The position numbers and the translations under genes were made by a program. From NCBI GenBank assembly GCA_021847645.1, contig JAJZQG010000001.1, positions 41,823-105,822 of the forward strand: a stretch of 64,000 nt of DNA. Reading direction: 5' to 3'. The DNA is from Myxococcales bacterium (GTDB lineage: Bacteria > Myxococcota_A > Polyangia > Polyangiales > Polyangiaceae). How positions within the stretch are numbered: the stretch's first letter is position 1; each line of letters begins with the position of its first letter. Under the pieces are notes generated by a model that was not told where the DNA came from, made no database searches, and was given only the letters and a program-made list of their open reading frames with translations. This document shows positions 49,912-58,612 of this stretch, in pieces.

Positions 49912-50760
49912 ATGCCCGAGGACATGCGCTGGGATCCCACGCAGTACCACAGGTTCGCAACGGAACGTGCGCAACCCTTCCACGACCTGATGTCGCTGGT
50001 GCTCTTCTCGCCACGCATGCGCATCCTGGACCTGGGTTGCGGCAGCGGTGAGCTGACCGCGCGGCTGCGCGACGCATCGAGCGGTTCGATCGTGGAGGGC
50101 GTCGATTCGTCGCCGGCCATGATTGCGCGTGCGCGGCGCCAGGAGGACGGGCAGCTTCGATTCGTGCTGGGGGACCTGGCGGCCTACGGTGAGCCAGGCT
50201 CCTACGATCTCGTGTTCTCGAACGCTGCGCTGCACTGGGTCGAGGACCACGCGTCGCTGGTGGACAAGCTGCTGCGCCTGGTGCGTCCGGGCGGGCAGAT
50301 CGCCTGGCAGATCCCGTCGAACCACCATCACCCGGCGCACGCGCTCATCGCTTCGGAGTTGGTGACGCAGGAGCCGTATCGCAGCATGCTTGGCGGGTAT
50401 GTCCGTCGCACGTCGGTGCTCGAGCTCGACGAGTATGCGCGGCTGTTGTTCGCGCAGGGGGCGCGGGACATCGTGGCGATGGAACGTGCGTACGTGCACG
50501 AGTTGGAGTCGGTGGCACAGGTTGTGGACTGGACGAGGGCGACGACGTTGCTGCCGTACCTGGAGCGTCTTCCCGGGGCGTCGCACGAGGAGTTTCTGGG
50601 GCGCTACCGGGATCTGCTCATGGCGCGTTGGGGGAAGCAGCGTCCCTATGGCTACACGTTCCGGCGGATTCTGCTTCGCGCGCGGGCGGGATCCGAGCGG
50701 GCACACGACGACCCTTCCGATCGGGGATCGGCGGGATCGTCGCGGTCGCAGATCGCATAA
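49912..50760 (+). CDS. tam: Trans-aconitate 2-methyltransferase-like SAM methyltransferase
   Basis: A 282-residue SAM-dependent methyltransferase. It opens 'MRWDPTQYHRFATERAQPF', typical of Tam, and has the SAM motif 'ILDLGCGSGELT', 'VEGVDSSPAMI' and 'FSNAALHWVEDH'. Tam methylates trans-aconitate, an off-pathway product of aconitase. Residues 255-282 are a Ser/Arg-rich tail not expected in the family: they are read from bases that overlap the 3' end of rnpB on the other strand (50744-50760). The tail may be non-functional. Confidence 0.85.
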   Translation: MPEDMRWDPTQYHRFATERAQPFHDLMSLVLFSPRMRILDLGCGSGELTARLRDASSGSIVEGVDSSPAMIARARRQEDGQLRFVLGDLAAYGEPGSYDLVFSNAALHWVEDHASLVDKLLRLVRPGGQIAWQIPSNHHHPAHALIASELVTQEPYRSMLGGYVRRTSVLELDEYARLLFAQGARDIVAMERAYVHELESVAQVVDWTRATTLLPYLERLPGASHEEFLGRYRDLLMARWGKQRPYGYTFRRILLRARAGSERAHDDPSDRGSAGSSRSQIA

Positions 50761-51137
50761 GCCGAGTTCTGTTCCACGTCCTGGTTGCCTGGGACGTGGC
50801 GGCGATCATTCCTCTAGGACGCCCGTTGCCGGAACGTCTCATCAGCAGCCAACCCTGGGACACCGGGCGGGCAGCCCTTCCGCACCGCTTTCGCGGAGCG
50901 TCGTCCCTCTACGCGGCCTTGCTCCGGGTGGGGTTTGCCGTGCCGTCGGCGTTACCGTCGACGCGGTGGGCTCTTACCCCGCCGTTTCACCCTTGCGGCC
51001 CCCGAAGGGGTTCGCGGTCTGTTCTCTGTGGCACTTTCCTCAGGTCTTCCTGACCGGGCGTTACCCGGCACCCTGCCCTGTGGAGCTCGGACTTTCCTCC
51101 CGCCTTGCGGCCGGCGATCACCTGCGATGCTGCGACC
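50744..51137 (-). ncRNA. rnpB: RNase P RNA (type A)
   Basis: The catalytic RNA that removes tRNA 5' leaders. On the minus strand the universally conserved 'GGAGGAAAGTCCGAGCTCC' core (CR-I) is present, then 'GGGTGCCGGGTAACGCCCGG', 'GAGGAAAGTGCCACAGA' and, at the 3' end, 'ACAGAACTCGGCTTAT'. The ends were set by the P1 stem: 'GGTCGCAG' and 'ATCGC' at the 5' end pair with 'GCGAT' and 'CTGCGACC' at the 3' end, giving 394 bases, normal for type A. It converges with tam and overlaps its last 17 bases. No promoter was identified upstream. Confidence 0.95.
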
Positions 51138-51272
51138 CACGAACCGTAGCACGTCGGAGACCCGGTTGCTCGTGGGTGGCGAGGCGGCTGGGGCCAAGGG
51201 GCTTGCGGCGGTGGTCAAGCCCTGGAATCGTGCGTCGGCGGCCTGGGCCGTATCGGCGGAGGAGGCGTGGTG

Positions 51273-51785
51273 ATGAAGAAAGTGCTGATCGTCATGGGGT
51301 CGGACTCGGATCTCGAGCAGATGCGGCCTGCCTGGACGGTGCTTCGGGAGCTCGGCATTCCGTGTGAGGTGACGGTCGCCTCGGCGCACCGGACGCCGGA
51401 GCGTGCGGTGGAGCTGGCGCGGGAAGCGAGGGACCTGGGGTGCGGGGTGATCCTGGCGGGTGCGGGCGGGGCAGCGCATCTGGCGGGGGTGCTGGCGGCG
51501 CACTGCACGCTGCCGGTGGTGGCGGTGCCGATCGCGGTGGGAACGCTGGGAGGCGTGGATGCGCTGCTGTCGGCGGTGCAGATGCCGGGCGGGGTGCCGA
51601 TCGCGTCGGTGGGGATCGGAGGCGCGAGGAACGCCGGGCTGTTCGCTGCTGCGATCCTGAGCGCGTCGGACGACGGGGTTGCGGAGAAGCTGGCGCAGTT
51701 CAGGGAAAGCCAGGTTGCGAAGGTGGGCGAGGCGGATCGTCGGGTGAAAGCCAAGCTGGCGCAGGAGTGGGGAGAATCTCGTTGA
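51273..51785 (+). CDS. purE: N5-carboxyaminoimidazole ribonucleotide mutase
   Basis: Class I PurE, which rearranges N5-CAIR to CAIR in purine synthesis. The 170-residue protein has 'VLIVMGSDSDLEQM', 'VASAHRTPERAVELA', 'GVILAGAGGAAHLAGVLAAH' and 'ASVGIGGARNAGLFAAAIL'. GTGs at 51267 and 51270 precede the ATG at 51273; the last is favoured because a GGAGG site (51261-51265) lies 7 bases before it. purK is not adjacent. It diverges from rnpB. Confidence 0.95.
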   Translation: MKKVLIVMGSDSDLEQMRPAWTVLRELGIPCEVTVASAHRTPERAVELAREARDLGCGVILAGAGGAAHLAGVLAAHCTLPVVAVPIAVGTLGGVDALLSAVQMPGGVPIASVGIGGARNAGLFAAAILSASDDGVAEKLAQFRESQVAKVGEADRRVKAKLAQEWGESR

Positions 51786-51953
51786 CGGTGGCGACGGGTT
51801 CGCGATACCGGGCTGAGGCGAGGGACGAGCCGGGCGTGGCGCGCGGCCAAGTCGTCGTTTTTCCGTCGCCACGTCGCGCTTGCCCAATCGAGCGGAACCG
51901 TTCATAACCATAACCCTTCAGGCCGACCCCCTGGTCCTGTAGGCTTGACTGGC

Positions 51954-53993
51954 ATGCCCGAAGACGTTTTCGAAATCGTCGGCTCCGTGGTGGGCGGCGC
52001 GTACAACGTGGAAGCCGTTGTCGCGGAGGGCGGTTTTGCGGTCGTCTACCGGGCGTACCACGGCGCGTTCCACGCGCCGGTGGCGCTCAAGTGCCTCAAG
52101 GTGCCCAACGTCAAGGGCTCGGACCAGCGGGAGTTTCTCGAGCGTTTCCGCGAGGAAGGCGAGGTTCTGTTCCGCCTGTCGATGAGCATCCCGGCCGTCG
52201 TGCGGCCCTTGCACGTCGATGCCTTCGAGAACGCGCGGGGAGTGTTTATTCCCTACATGGCGCTCGAATGGCTGGAGGGGGACTCGCTGGACGTTCTGAT
52301 CGCCCGACGTCGCGAGCAAGGGTTGACGCCATTGGGGCCCCGTCGCGTGGTGAGGCTGCTGGGCCCCGTCGCGCGGGCGTTGGAGCGGGCGCACAAGTTC
52401 CCGGGGCCCAACGGGCCCGTGTCGATCATCCATCGTGATCTGAAGCCCGACAACATCGTGGTGGCGACGGTCAACGGCGAGGAGGTCGTCAAGGTCCTCG
52501 ATTTTGGCATCGCGAAGGTCAAGAGCGTGGCGTCGCAAGCAGCGGGGCGCATGTCCCAGGACGGGAGCCTAGCGGCTGTTCCGTTCACGCCGGGCTATGC
52601 CGCACCGGAGCAGTGGTTCCCCAAGCGCTTCGGTCAGACGGGGCCGTGGACGGACGTCTGGGGGCTGGCGCTGACCGCGGTCGAGGCCATGTCGGGCAAG
52701 CCTGCGATCGACGGTGATCACGCCGCGATGATGGGGACCGCGGTCGACGAGAAACGGCGTCCGACGCCGCGAACGGAGGGCGTGCAGGTACCGGACGCGG
52801 TCGAGGAGGTATTCCTTCGGGCGCTGGCCGTGGATCCGCGCGACCGATACCAGGACGTAGGCCGTTTCTGGGACGATCTGGAGACCGCGCTCGGCATTCC
52901 CCGCATGGCTGGATACGGGGGCGGAGGACCGCAGCCGTACAGGGATCGTCGCAGCGAAGGGCCGCCTCCGCTTCTGGAGGAGCGCATCGAGGCTGCTGAC
53001 GCGCAGCAGCGGGAGCACCAGCACATTCGCCCTGTGAACACGCCGCCGATGAGTGCGCGTCAACACGGCGCGGCGACCATGGAGGCGGTCGCGCCAGCGG
53101 TATCGGTCGAGGGGCGGCGGTCGTCGGTGGAGGTGCCCGACCTGGAGCTTGCGATTGCGCCGCCGGCTCGGATGCCTACGCCGGCGCGAGGGGCTGCTAC
53201 GCCGCCCCGCCCGCTCGAGGTCACCGCCCCGCGAGGGCCGCAACCCCGCGATGAGCAGCCGTCGTCGGACGGTCTGGAGCTGGAGCTCCCGAAGCCGGAG
53301 GACCCGCTTCGGACCAGCGCAGCGATGATGGCGGTGCTGCGCCAATCGGGCTCGATGCCCGCGGTACGAGGCGAGGTCGTGCTGCCGCAGGTTGCTGCAG
53401 CCGGAGCGGTCGCGCCACAGTCGGAGACCGCGCCGCTGGTCGCGCCCCCGCCCATGGAGGTCGCCGTCGCGCCTGCGCCCGAATCCCAGAAAGCGCCCGC
53501 GCGCACGCGAGGCGTGGCCGGTGAGATCGAGCTCGGCTCGCCGTCCGGCGTCGATTCCAAGTCTTCGGGCATCGATCTGGCCGTGTCCCCTTCGGAGGTT
53601 CGTCGCATCTCGAGCGCCCAGATGCGTGCGGTGCGGCCGCCGCAGCCTGTCGCTCCGCCGCCGACCTCTCGGGGGTCGGGTACCATGGCGGCGGTTTCGG
53701 CTCCGGTTCCGATGGAGGTGCCACCTGCGCCGGTGTCACGCAGCAGCCAGTTGCGTGCCGTTCCGCCCGAAGTCCCGCGTCCAGCGCCGACCAAGCCGCC
53801 GAAGAAGCTCGCCTTGCCCATTGCCATCGGTGTCGTTGGGTTGCTGATCGCGGTCGCCTACTACATCAATGCGAGTGCGGGAGGTGGCCGCTGGGCGATC
53901 GGTCCGGTTCCGGTGAACTGGATTGCCGCGCTGCTCGTCGTCGCGGGCACGGCGCTGCTCTTGGTGCGGCTTTTCTGGAGCATGGAGGAATAG
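51954..53993 (+). CDS. Hanks-type serine/threonine protein kinase
   Basis: A 679-residue kinase. Residues about 10-290 are the kinase domain: glycine-rich loop 'VVAEGGFAVVYRA', ATP lysine Lys46 ('VALKCLKV'), catalytic Asp162 in 'HRDLKPDN', metal-binding Asp183 in 'DFG', and 'GYAAPEQW'. It is therefore catalytically complete, unlike the pseudokinase at 38.6 kb. Residues 300-620 are a Pro/Ala/Val-rich disordered region, and about 625-670 has two hydrophobic helices ('KLALPIAIGVVGLLIAV', 'IAALLVVAGTALLLVR') that anchor it. ATG at 51954 is preferred over a TTG three codons upstream. Confidence 0.9.
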   Translation: MPEDVFEIVGSVVGGAYNVEAVVAEGGFAVVYRAYHGAFHAPVALKCLKVPNVKGSDQREFLERFREEGEVLFRLSMSIPAVVRPLHVDAFENARGVFIPYMALEWLEGDSLDVLIARRREQGLTPLGPRRVVRLLGPVARALERAHKFPGPNGPVSIIHRDLKPDNIVVATVNGEEVVKVLDFGIAKVKSVASQAAGRMSQDGSLAAVPFTPGYAAPEQWFPKRFGQTGPWTDVWGLALTAVEAMSGKPAIDGDHAAMMGTAVDEKRRPTPRTEGVQVPDAVEEVFLRALAVDPRDRYQDVGRFWDDLETALGIPRMAGYGGGGPQPYRDRRSEGPPPLLEERIEAADAQQREHQHIRPVNTPPMSARQHGAATMEAVAPAVSVEGRRSSVEVPDLELAIAPPARMPTPARGAATPPRPLEVTAPRGPQPRDEQPSSDGLELELPKPEDPLRTSAAMMAVLRQSGSMPAVRGEVVLPQVAAAGAVAPQSETAPLVAPPPMEVAVAPAPESQKAPARTRGVAGEIELGSPSGVDSKSSGIDLAVSPSEVRRISSAQMRAVRPPQPVAPPPTSRGSGTMAAVSAPVPMEVPPAPVSRSSQLRAVPPEVPRPAPTKPPKKLALPIAIGVVGLLIAVAYYINASAGGGRWAIGPVPVNWIAALLVVAGTALLLVRLFWSMEE

Positions 53994-53996
53994 CCG

Positions 53997-54590
53997 TTGT
54001 CCGAGGCCGGACCCCTACGCGGCGACAGCTCGCTCGCCGAGCGCTTCACGCCGCAAATGAACGCGGCAACGTCCCGATTCGGAGCGGTGAGCGACATCCC
54101 GATCGCCTTCGCCGTGACGGCCGTGCTCGTGGTGGTGCTGGTGTTGCTCCACCGTGTCGTGCCCTCGCTGGGATTGGCGGTGTTGGGCCCGATCGCGGCG
54201 GTGCCGTTGGTGGCGTGCGTGGTGGTTCACGTGGCGCTGCGCGGTGCGCGCAAGCAGGTCGTCGCCTGGGTGGCGACCGTGCCTTTCCCGCTGGACAATC
54301 TCAACGCGGTGCTGTCCGGAGCGGGGGAGTACTTCACCATCCAGTTCGCGGCAGGGCTGCCGTCGCGCGAGAGCGTGAACACGCTGCTCGAGACCGTGTG
54401 CCCGCGCGGGTTCGTGATCGACATCGACGAAGGCCAGCGGATCATCTCCGCGCGCTTCGGGATCGACGACTCCAAGCACAACCCGCTGGGCTCGGCGTAC
54501 GAGCGCTACGAGCGCATGCGGGAGCTGGTCAGCGGCCCGTTGTCGCAACTGCATGCGACCCATCCCATCGCTCTGCTGAGATTCCTGTAG
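53997..54590 (+). CDS. Unknown two-TM protein
   Basis: A 197-residue protein starting at a TTG three bases after the kinase stop. Residues 35-85 hold two membrane helices ('FAVTAVLVVVLVLLHRVV', 'LAVLGPIAAVPLVACVVVHV'). Residues 90-185 form an alpha-beta domain with 'GFVIDIDEGQRIISARFGID'. It is not recognised. The tight spacing after the kinase suggests co-expression, and the kinase may act on it, but there is no evidence of that in the sequence. Confidence 0.7.
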   Translation: MSEAGPLRGDSSLAERFTPQMNAATSRFGAVSDIPIAFAVTAVLVVVLVLLHRVVPSLGLAVLGPIAAVPLVACVVVHVALRGARKQVVAWVATVPFPLDNLNAVLSGAGEYFTIQFAAGLPSRESVNTLLETVCPRGFVIDIDEGQRIISARFGIDDSKHNPLGSAYERYERMRELVSGPLSQLHATHPIALLRFL

Positions 54591-54666
54591 AGTGGGTGCA
54601 GCGTCGATGGGCGGGCATCGTCCGCCGACGCGACCATGCTAGGCTCGGTTCGCGGAGGCAGAAGGG

Positions 54667-55905
54667 ATGGCGGGTTTGGTGACCAAGAAGTGCCCGAATT
54701 GCGGGGCGGGACTTCAACTCGACGCTGCAGCGGCGCAACCCTACACCGTGACGTGCAGCTTCTGCCGGACCTCGATCATGGTCTACCCGCCCGTCCGGTC
54801 ACGCCCTGGTGTGCCGCCACCTCCGCGGCCCGTTGGGCCGAACGTGATCGTGATGGACGCCGGCTCCGGCACGGCGGCCGGCAAGACTGTCGGCTGCATC
54901 ATCGTCGCAAGCGTCTTGCTGCCCATCGTTCTGGCGTTGTTCGGTTCGGTTGGCGGGCCGTGTGTGAGCTATCTGAACACCCGCTTCAGCCCCTGGTACT
55001 TCCCCGCGAAGTGCGACGCGAACGAGGAGATCGTCGTGCGCGGACGCAGGGAGACGCGCTCCGACGTGTTCTTCAGCGGCTCGGACAACTGCAAGATCAG
55101 GCTCGTCGATTGTGACCTGACCGGCGCGACGCTCGTGAAGGGTGGCAGCCATGTCGAGGTGACGCTCGAGCACACGACGCTGCACATGTCCAACGCGGTT
55201 ATCGACAACGACAGCTACGGCACGCTGAAGGTGACGGACGGCTCGAAGGTGGTTGCGGATTCCGCGGTGGTGTCGGGCGGCAGCTACATGGAGGTGGACG
55301 TGTCCGGCAGCACGGTCCAGTCCAAGGGGGTGATGGTGCATGCACAGAGCTACGGCAAGGTGAAGGCCAAGGGCAAGAGCATCATCTCCGCGGGCAAGGC
55401 GGTCGTGGAGGGCGCGTATGGCGAAATCTCGTTGGACGCCAGCACGGCGGCGGTCGGCGGCTCGGCGATTCGCGACAGCTCCGAGAACACCAAGGTGGTC
55501 CTGGCGAACGGCAGCAAGCTGACGAGTCCAAGCATACCGCTGTCCGGGGGCGACTACATCGATGTGGACATCGATGCGAGCCAGGTGGAAGGTGGAACGG
55601 GCGCGATCGAGCTGGGCGAGCACTCGAACGTGCACGTGAGGGAGAACGCGGCGGTGACCGCGAAGGCGGGGGATGCCATTCGCATGAGCGACTACGGCAA
55701 CGTGGATGTCGGCGCCGGAAGCATTGTGCAGGCGCAGAAGACAGCCGTTCGCTTCAAGAACTACGGGACGTTGAAGGTCAACGGCGGGAGGCTGCGCGGA
55801 GCCGACGCGATCTACGGGGAGAGCTACACGCGCGTGACGTTGCGCCACGCAATCGTGGAGGGCCAGCGCACGACCGGCAGTCACTCGCAGATCGACGAAG
55901 AGTAG
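54667..55905 (+). CDS. Zinc-ribbon, single-TM protein with beta-helix-like repeats
   Basis: A 412-residue protein. Residues 9-33 are a zinc ribbon ('CPNCGAGLQL' and 'CSFCRTS'). A transmembrane helix follows near 80-100 ('VGCIIVASVLLPIVLALFG'). From about residue 120 to 405 repeated short strands of about 20-25 residues with Gly/Ser/Asp turns ('SYGTLKVTDGSKVVADSAVV', 'NYGTLKVNGGRLRGADAIYG') look like a right-handed parallel beta-helix. Topologically the zinc ribbon would be cytoplasmic and the helix outside. The ATG start is clear. No function recognised. Confidence 0.75.
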   Translation: MAGLVTKKCPNCGAGLQLDAAAAQPYTVTCSFCRTSIMVYPPVRSRPGVPPPPRPVGPNVIVMDAGSGTAAGKTVGCIIVASVLLPIVLALFGSVGGPCVSYLNTRFSPWYFPAKCDANEEIVVRGRRETRSDVFFSGSDNCKIRLVDCDLTGATLVKGGSHVEVTLEHTTLHMSNAVIDNDSYGTLKVTDGSKVVADSAVVSGGSYMEVDVSGSTVQSKGVMVHAQSYGKVKAKGKSIISAGKAVVEGAYGEISLDASTAAVGGSAIRDSSENTKVVLANGSKLTSPSIPLSGGDYIDVDIDASQVEGGTGAIELGEHSNVHVRENAAVTAKAGDAIRMSDYGNVDVGAGSIVQAQKTAVRFKNYGTLKVNGGRLRGADAIYGESYTRVTLRHAIVEGQRTTGSHSQIDEE

Positions 55906-55932
55906 GGAGACTCGCATCCCGACGACGAGCTT

Positions 55933-58515
55933 CTACGGCTCGACGTCTTCGGTCGCGGCAGGCGGCTCGAGCTTCCAGCGCAGCGATGAGATGCGATCGG
56001 CGGCGAGCGATCGGGCGAGCCAGGCGTTCCACGCGGGCAGGGGCGTGGAGGGGCGAGCGGCGGGCGTGGCTCTCCAGAGGGAGATCAAGCGTGCTCGGGG
56101 ATCGAGCGCGGACTCGCGATCGTGCGAGGCGAGGCGTACTTGGGCGCGCTGGAGATCGGCGCGGGTTGCGGCGCCGCGCGCGATGCGGTCGAGCACGGCG
56201 CGCACTTGGAGCATCGCCGGGTCCAGCATGGGATCGGGGCCGCGAATATCGATGACGAGCGCTTGAGCGCGGGCTGCTCCGAGAGCCCGGGCGGTGGCCG
56301 TGATGTGCGTGCCGAACGAGGCCAGCGAGTGGTCGAGCCATCCGCCAGGGCCGTTGAGGGCCTCGACGAGCAGCTCGAGCATCGTGGAGCTGTCGCGATC
56401 CGGGTTCATGATCACGACGCCGACCAGGGCGCGAGGCGTGTCGCCATGGCTGTCGCCGGTGAGCTGCACCGCTGTGGGAGCATCGGCGGGCGGCACGGGC
56501 GAGCAGCTGCGCGCGTGCTCGTCGGAGCGCACGAGCCACCGATCGAGCGAGCGAACCGCGGTCGCGGCCTGGTTCGCGTCGACGTTGGCCAGGACGGACA
56601 TGCGAATGGGGCCGTCGGAGAGTGCGGCCCACCGCAGATCGACGGCGGCGCTGCCGGCCTCGACGACGCGGCCGCGGAGGCCGAAGGGGACGAGCCAGGA
56701 CGGGTGGCCGGGCACGAGCGAGCGCGCGAAGGCGCCGACGGCCGGGGAAAATGAAGCGTCCGGCGGGTCGATGAGGGCCAGGACCGTCGAGCGCGCGCGG
56801 GACAGGTCTGCGTCGGAGATGCGGTCCTGGACGAGCGCATGCGCTGCGGCGTCGGCGACGCGGCGAGCGAGCGAGTGGGGGCCTTCGCCGGGTCGCGGAG
56901 GGGCGTGTGCGAGAATGCCGACGCCATCCTGCGCGACCCACGGCTCGAGCGTGACGCCATTGGACGCGGCTCCAGGCAGCGCTGCGGCCACCGCGGCCAG
57001 GGCGGTGGTGCCCGATTCCGAATCGGTTTCGGCCAGCACGCCGCACGGGCTGGCCGCGAGCAGCCAGAGCTCGCCCTGTCCAGCTTCGACGTCGGTCCGG
57101 GCGTCGACCACGGGCTTGTCCCAGGCGGTGTGCGCGGCGCGGTAGGCGGCAGAGAAGCGCTGGGAGGCCACGGCGTCGAGCTTGTCGATGGCATCGACGG
57201 GCGCGTTGGGGACGAGCCGGGGAGGCGGCAGGCCGAGTGCGAGCGCGACGCGGTCTGGCCCGGGCTGGAGGCGCGAAGTCTGCGACCACCACGCCGCCAG
57301 GGATGCGGCCTCTCGCGGGTCGGACGCGCGCAGCACCTGGCGTCCTGCCACGGAGCCGTCAGAGCGCACCTCCGAGAACGAGGTCTCGAGCTCATTGGCG
57401 ACCAGGGCGGCGACGCGAGCGGCGTCCGTTTCCAGGTTGGTGCTTGGGGTGTCGGTTCGATCGAGCACGAGGCTCAGGCACGCGCCTCTTGGCCGGACCG
57501 TGGTGCTGATGCGCGAGACGCGCCAGCCGTCGGTGGCAGCTACGCGGGCGAGCAGGGGACTGTCCGCGCGAGCCGAGCGCTCCGCGACCGCGATGGCCGT
57601 GAACGCCCCGCGCACGCGCACGGCCAGCTGCAGCTTGGGGGTCAGCTCGGCGTTGCCCGAGCGAGAGTAGGCCGTGATGCTGTCCTGGTCGGGCCAGGGG
57701 TCTTGGGGAAGGCTTCCCGATGGCCAGGCCGGTCCGTCATGGACCGCCCGGACGACCTGCTGGGTGATCGGAGCCTGACCGACGGCGCCGATGGAAACGC
57801 GCTCTCGAACGTGGGACACGCGGCGCAACTGCTCGAGGCGCGCGAGTCCCTGGGCCGAGGTGGGATCGAACCACGGATCGGACGGCAACGAACCGAGCTC
57901 GCCGGTGCACTGGAGGACGGGAACGAGCGCGGGAGAATCGAGCGGATGGGCGCGCAAGGCGTCGAGCCGCTGGGCCGCCAGCTGCACGGCGGGCGAGGAG
58001 GTCGTGACCGGCGCGGCGAGCGCATCGTAGAATTGCGCCACGAACTCGGCGGCCTGTTGCGGCGTGGCAGCCAAGGCAAAGACGCGGTAGCCGTCGCGGT
58101 CGGCCCTGGTTTCCACGGTCGATATGCCAGCTACGCGCATCCGGCTCTCGACCAGCGCGGCCAGGGCGGTCGAGGCGATGCCGTCGCCGTCGGTCAGCAC
58201 GCTGGCGGCCACGGCGCCCGAGGGGTCGCCGTCGCGCACGACGGTAGTGACGATGGGCTTGTCGCCTGAGGCGTGCACGGCGATCTGACCGGCGGTTTCG
58301 TCACCGAAGGTGACGGCGGCGGGCGGATGCAGTGCCGTGCCGGAGGTTCTGGGGATGCAGCCGGCAGCGAGCGCGGCGAAGGACAAGGCGGCTGCGACCG
58401 GGCCGAGGGAGCGGCGAGTCGGACGAGCTGACGACGGATGAAGCTGCCGCGCCGAGGCGTTGCCGTCTCGCGGGTTGCTCTCGTGAGGCGGGGGAAGTAC
58501 TCGTCGAGACCGCAT
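55933..58515 (-). CDS. M16-like (insulinase-type) lipoprotein, catalytic motif absent
   Basis: An 860-residue lipoprotein: an N-terminus of 52 residues ends in 'FAALAAGC'. The rest has the four-domain layout of M16 peptidases, with 'VVRDGDPSGAVAASVLTDGD' near the place where the zinc motif HxxEH should stand, but no such motif is seen there. The second half has the partner-domain features ('PSWLVPFGLRGRVVEAGSAA', 'LVGVVIMNPDRDSSTML'). It may be an inactive partner chain, as in PqqG. It is divergent from the radical SAM gene, sharing about 100 bases. Confidence 0.7.
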   Translation of the reverse strand: MRSRRVLPPPHESNPRDGNASARQLHPSSARPTRRSLGPVAAALSFAALAAGCIPRTSGTALHPPAAVTFGDETAGQIAVHASGDKPIVTTVVRDGDPSGAVAASVLTDGDGIASTALAALVESRMRVAGISTVETRADRDGYRVFALAATPQQAAEFVAQFYDALAAPVTTSSPAVQLAAQRLDALRAHPLDSPALVPVLQCTGELGSLPSDPWFDPTSAQGLARLEQLRRVSHVRERVSIGAVGQAPITQQVVRAVHDGPAWPSGSLPQDPWPDQDSITAYSRSGNAELTPKLQLAVRVRGAFTAIAVAERSARADSPLLARVAATDGWRVSRISTTVRPRGACLSLVLDRTDTPSTNLETDAARVAALVANELETSFSEVRSDGSVAGRQVLRASDPREAASLAAWWSQTSRLQPGPDRVALALGLPPPRLVPNAPVDAIDKLDAVASQRFSAAYRAAHTAWDKPVVDARTDVEAGQGELWLLAASPCGVLAETDSESGTTALAAVAAALPGAASNGVTLEPWVAQDGVGILAHAPPRPGEGPHSLARRVADAAAHALVQDRISDADLSRARSTVLALIDPPDASFSPAVGAFARSLVPGHPSWLVPFGLRGRVVEAGSAAVDLRWAALSDGPIRMSVLANVDANQAATAVRSLDRWLVRSDEHARSCSPVPPADAPTAVQLTGDSHGDTPRALVGVVIMNPDRDSSTMLELLVEALNGPGGWLDHSLASFGTHITATARALGAARAQALVIDIRGPDPMLDPAMLQVRAVLDRIARGAATRADLQRAQVRLASHDRESALDPRARLISLWRATPAARPSTPLPAWNAWLARSLAADRISSLRWKLEPPAATEDVEP

Positions 58516-58612
58516 TCGATATCCGGTAACGAGCCGGTCCTAGCATGAGCCACGCGAAGCGGCTACGAATCCGCGCAGGCACTTCGGGCTGCGTTCCCCG
58601 GCCGACGGTGCC

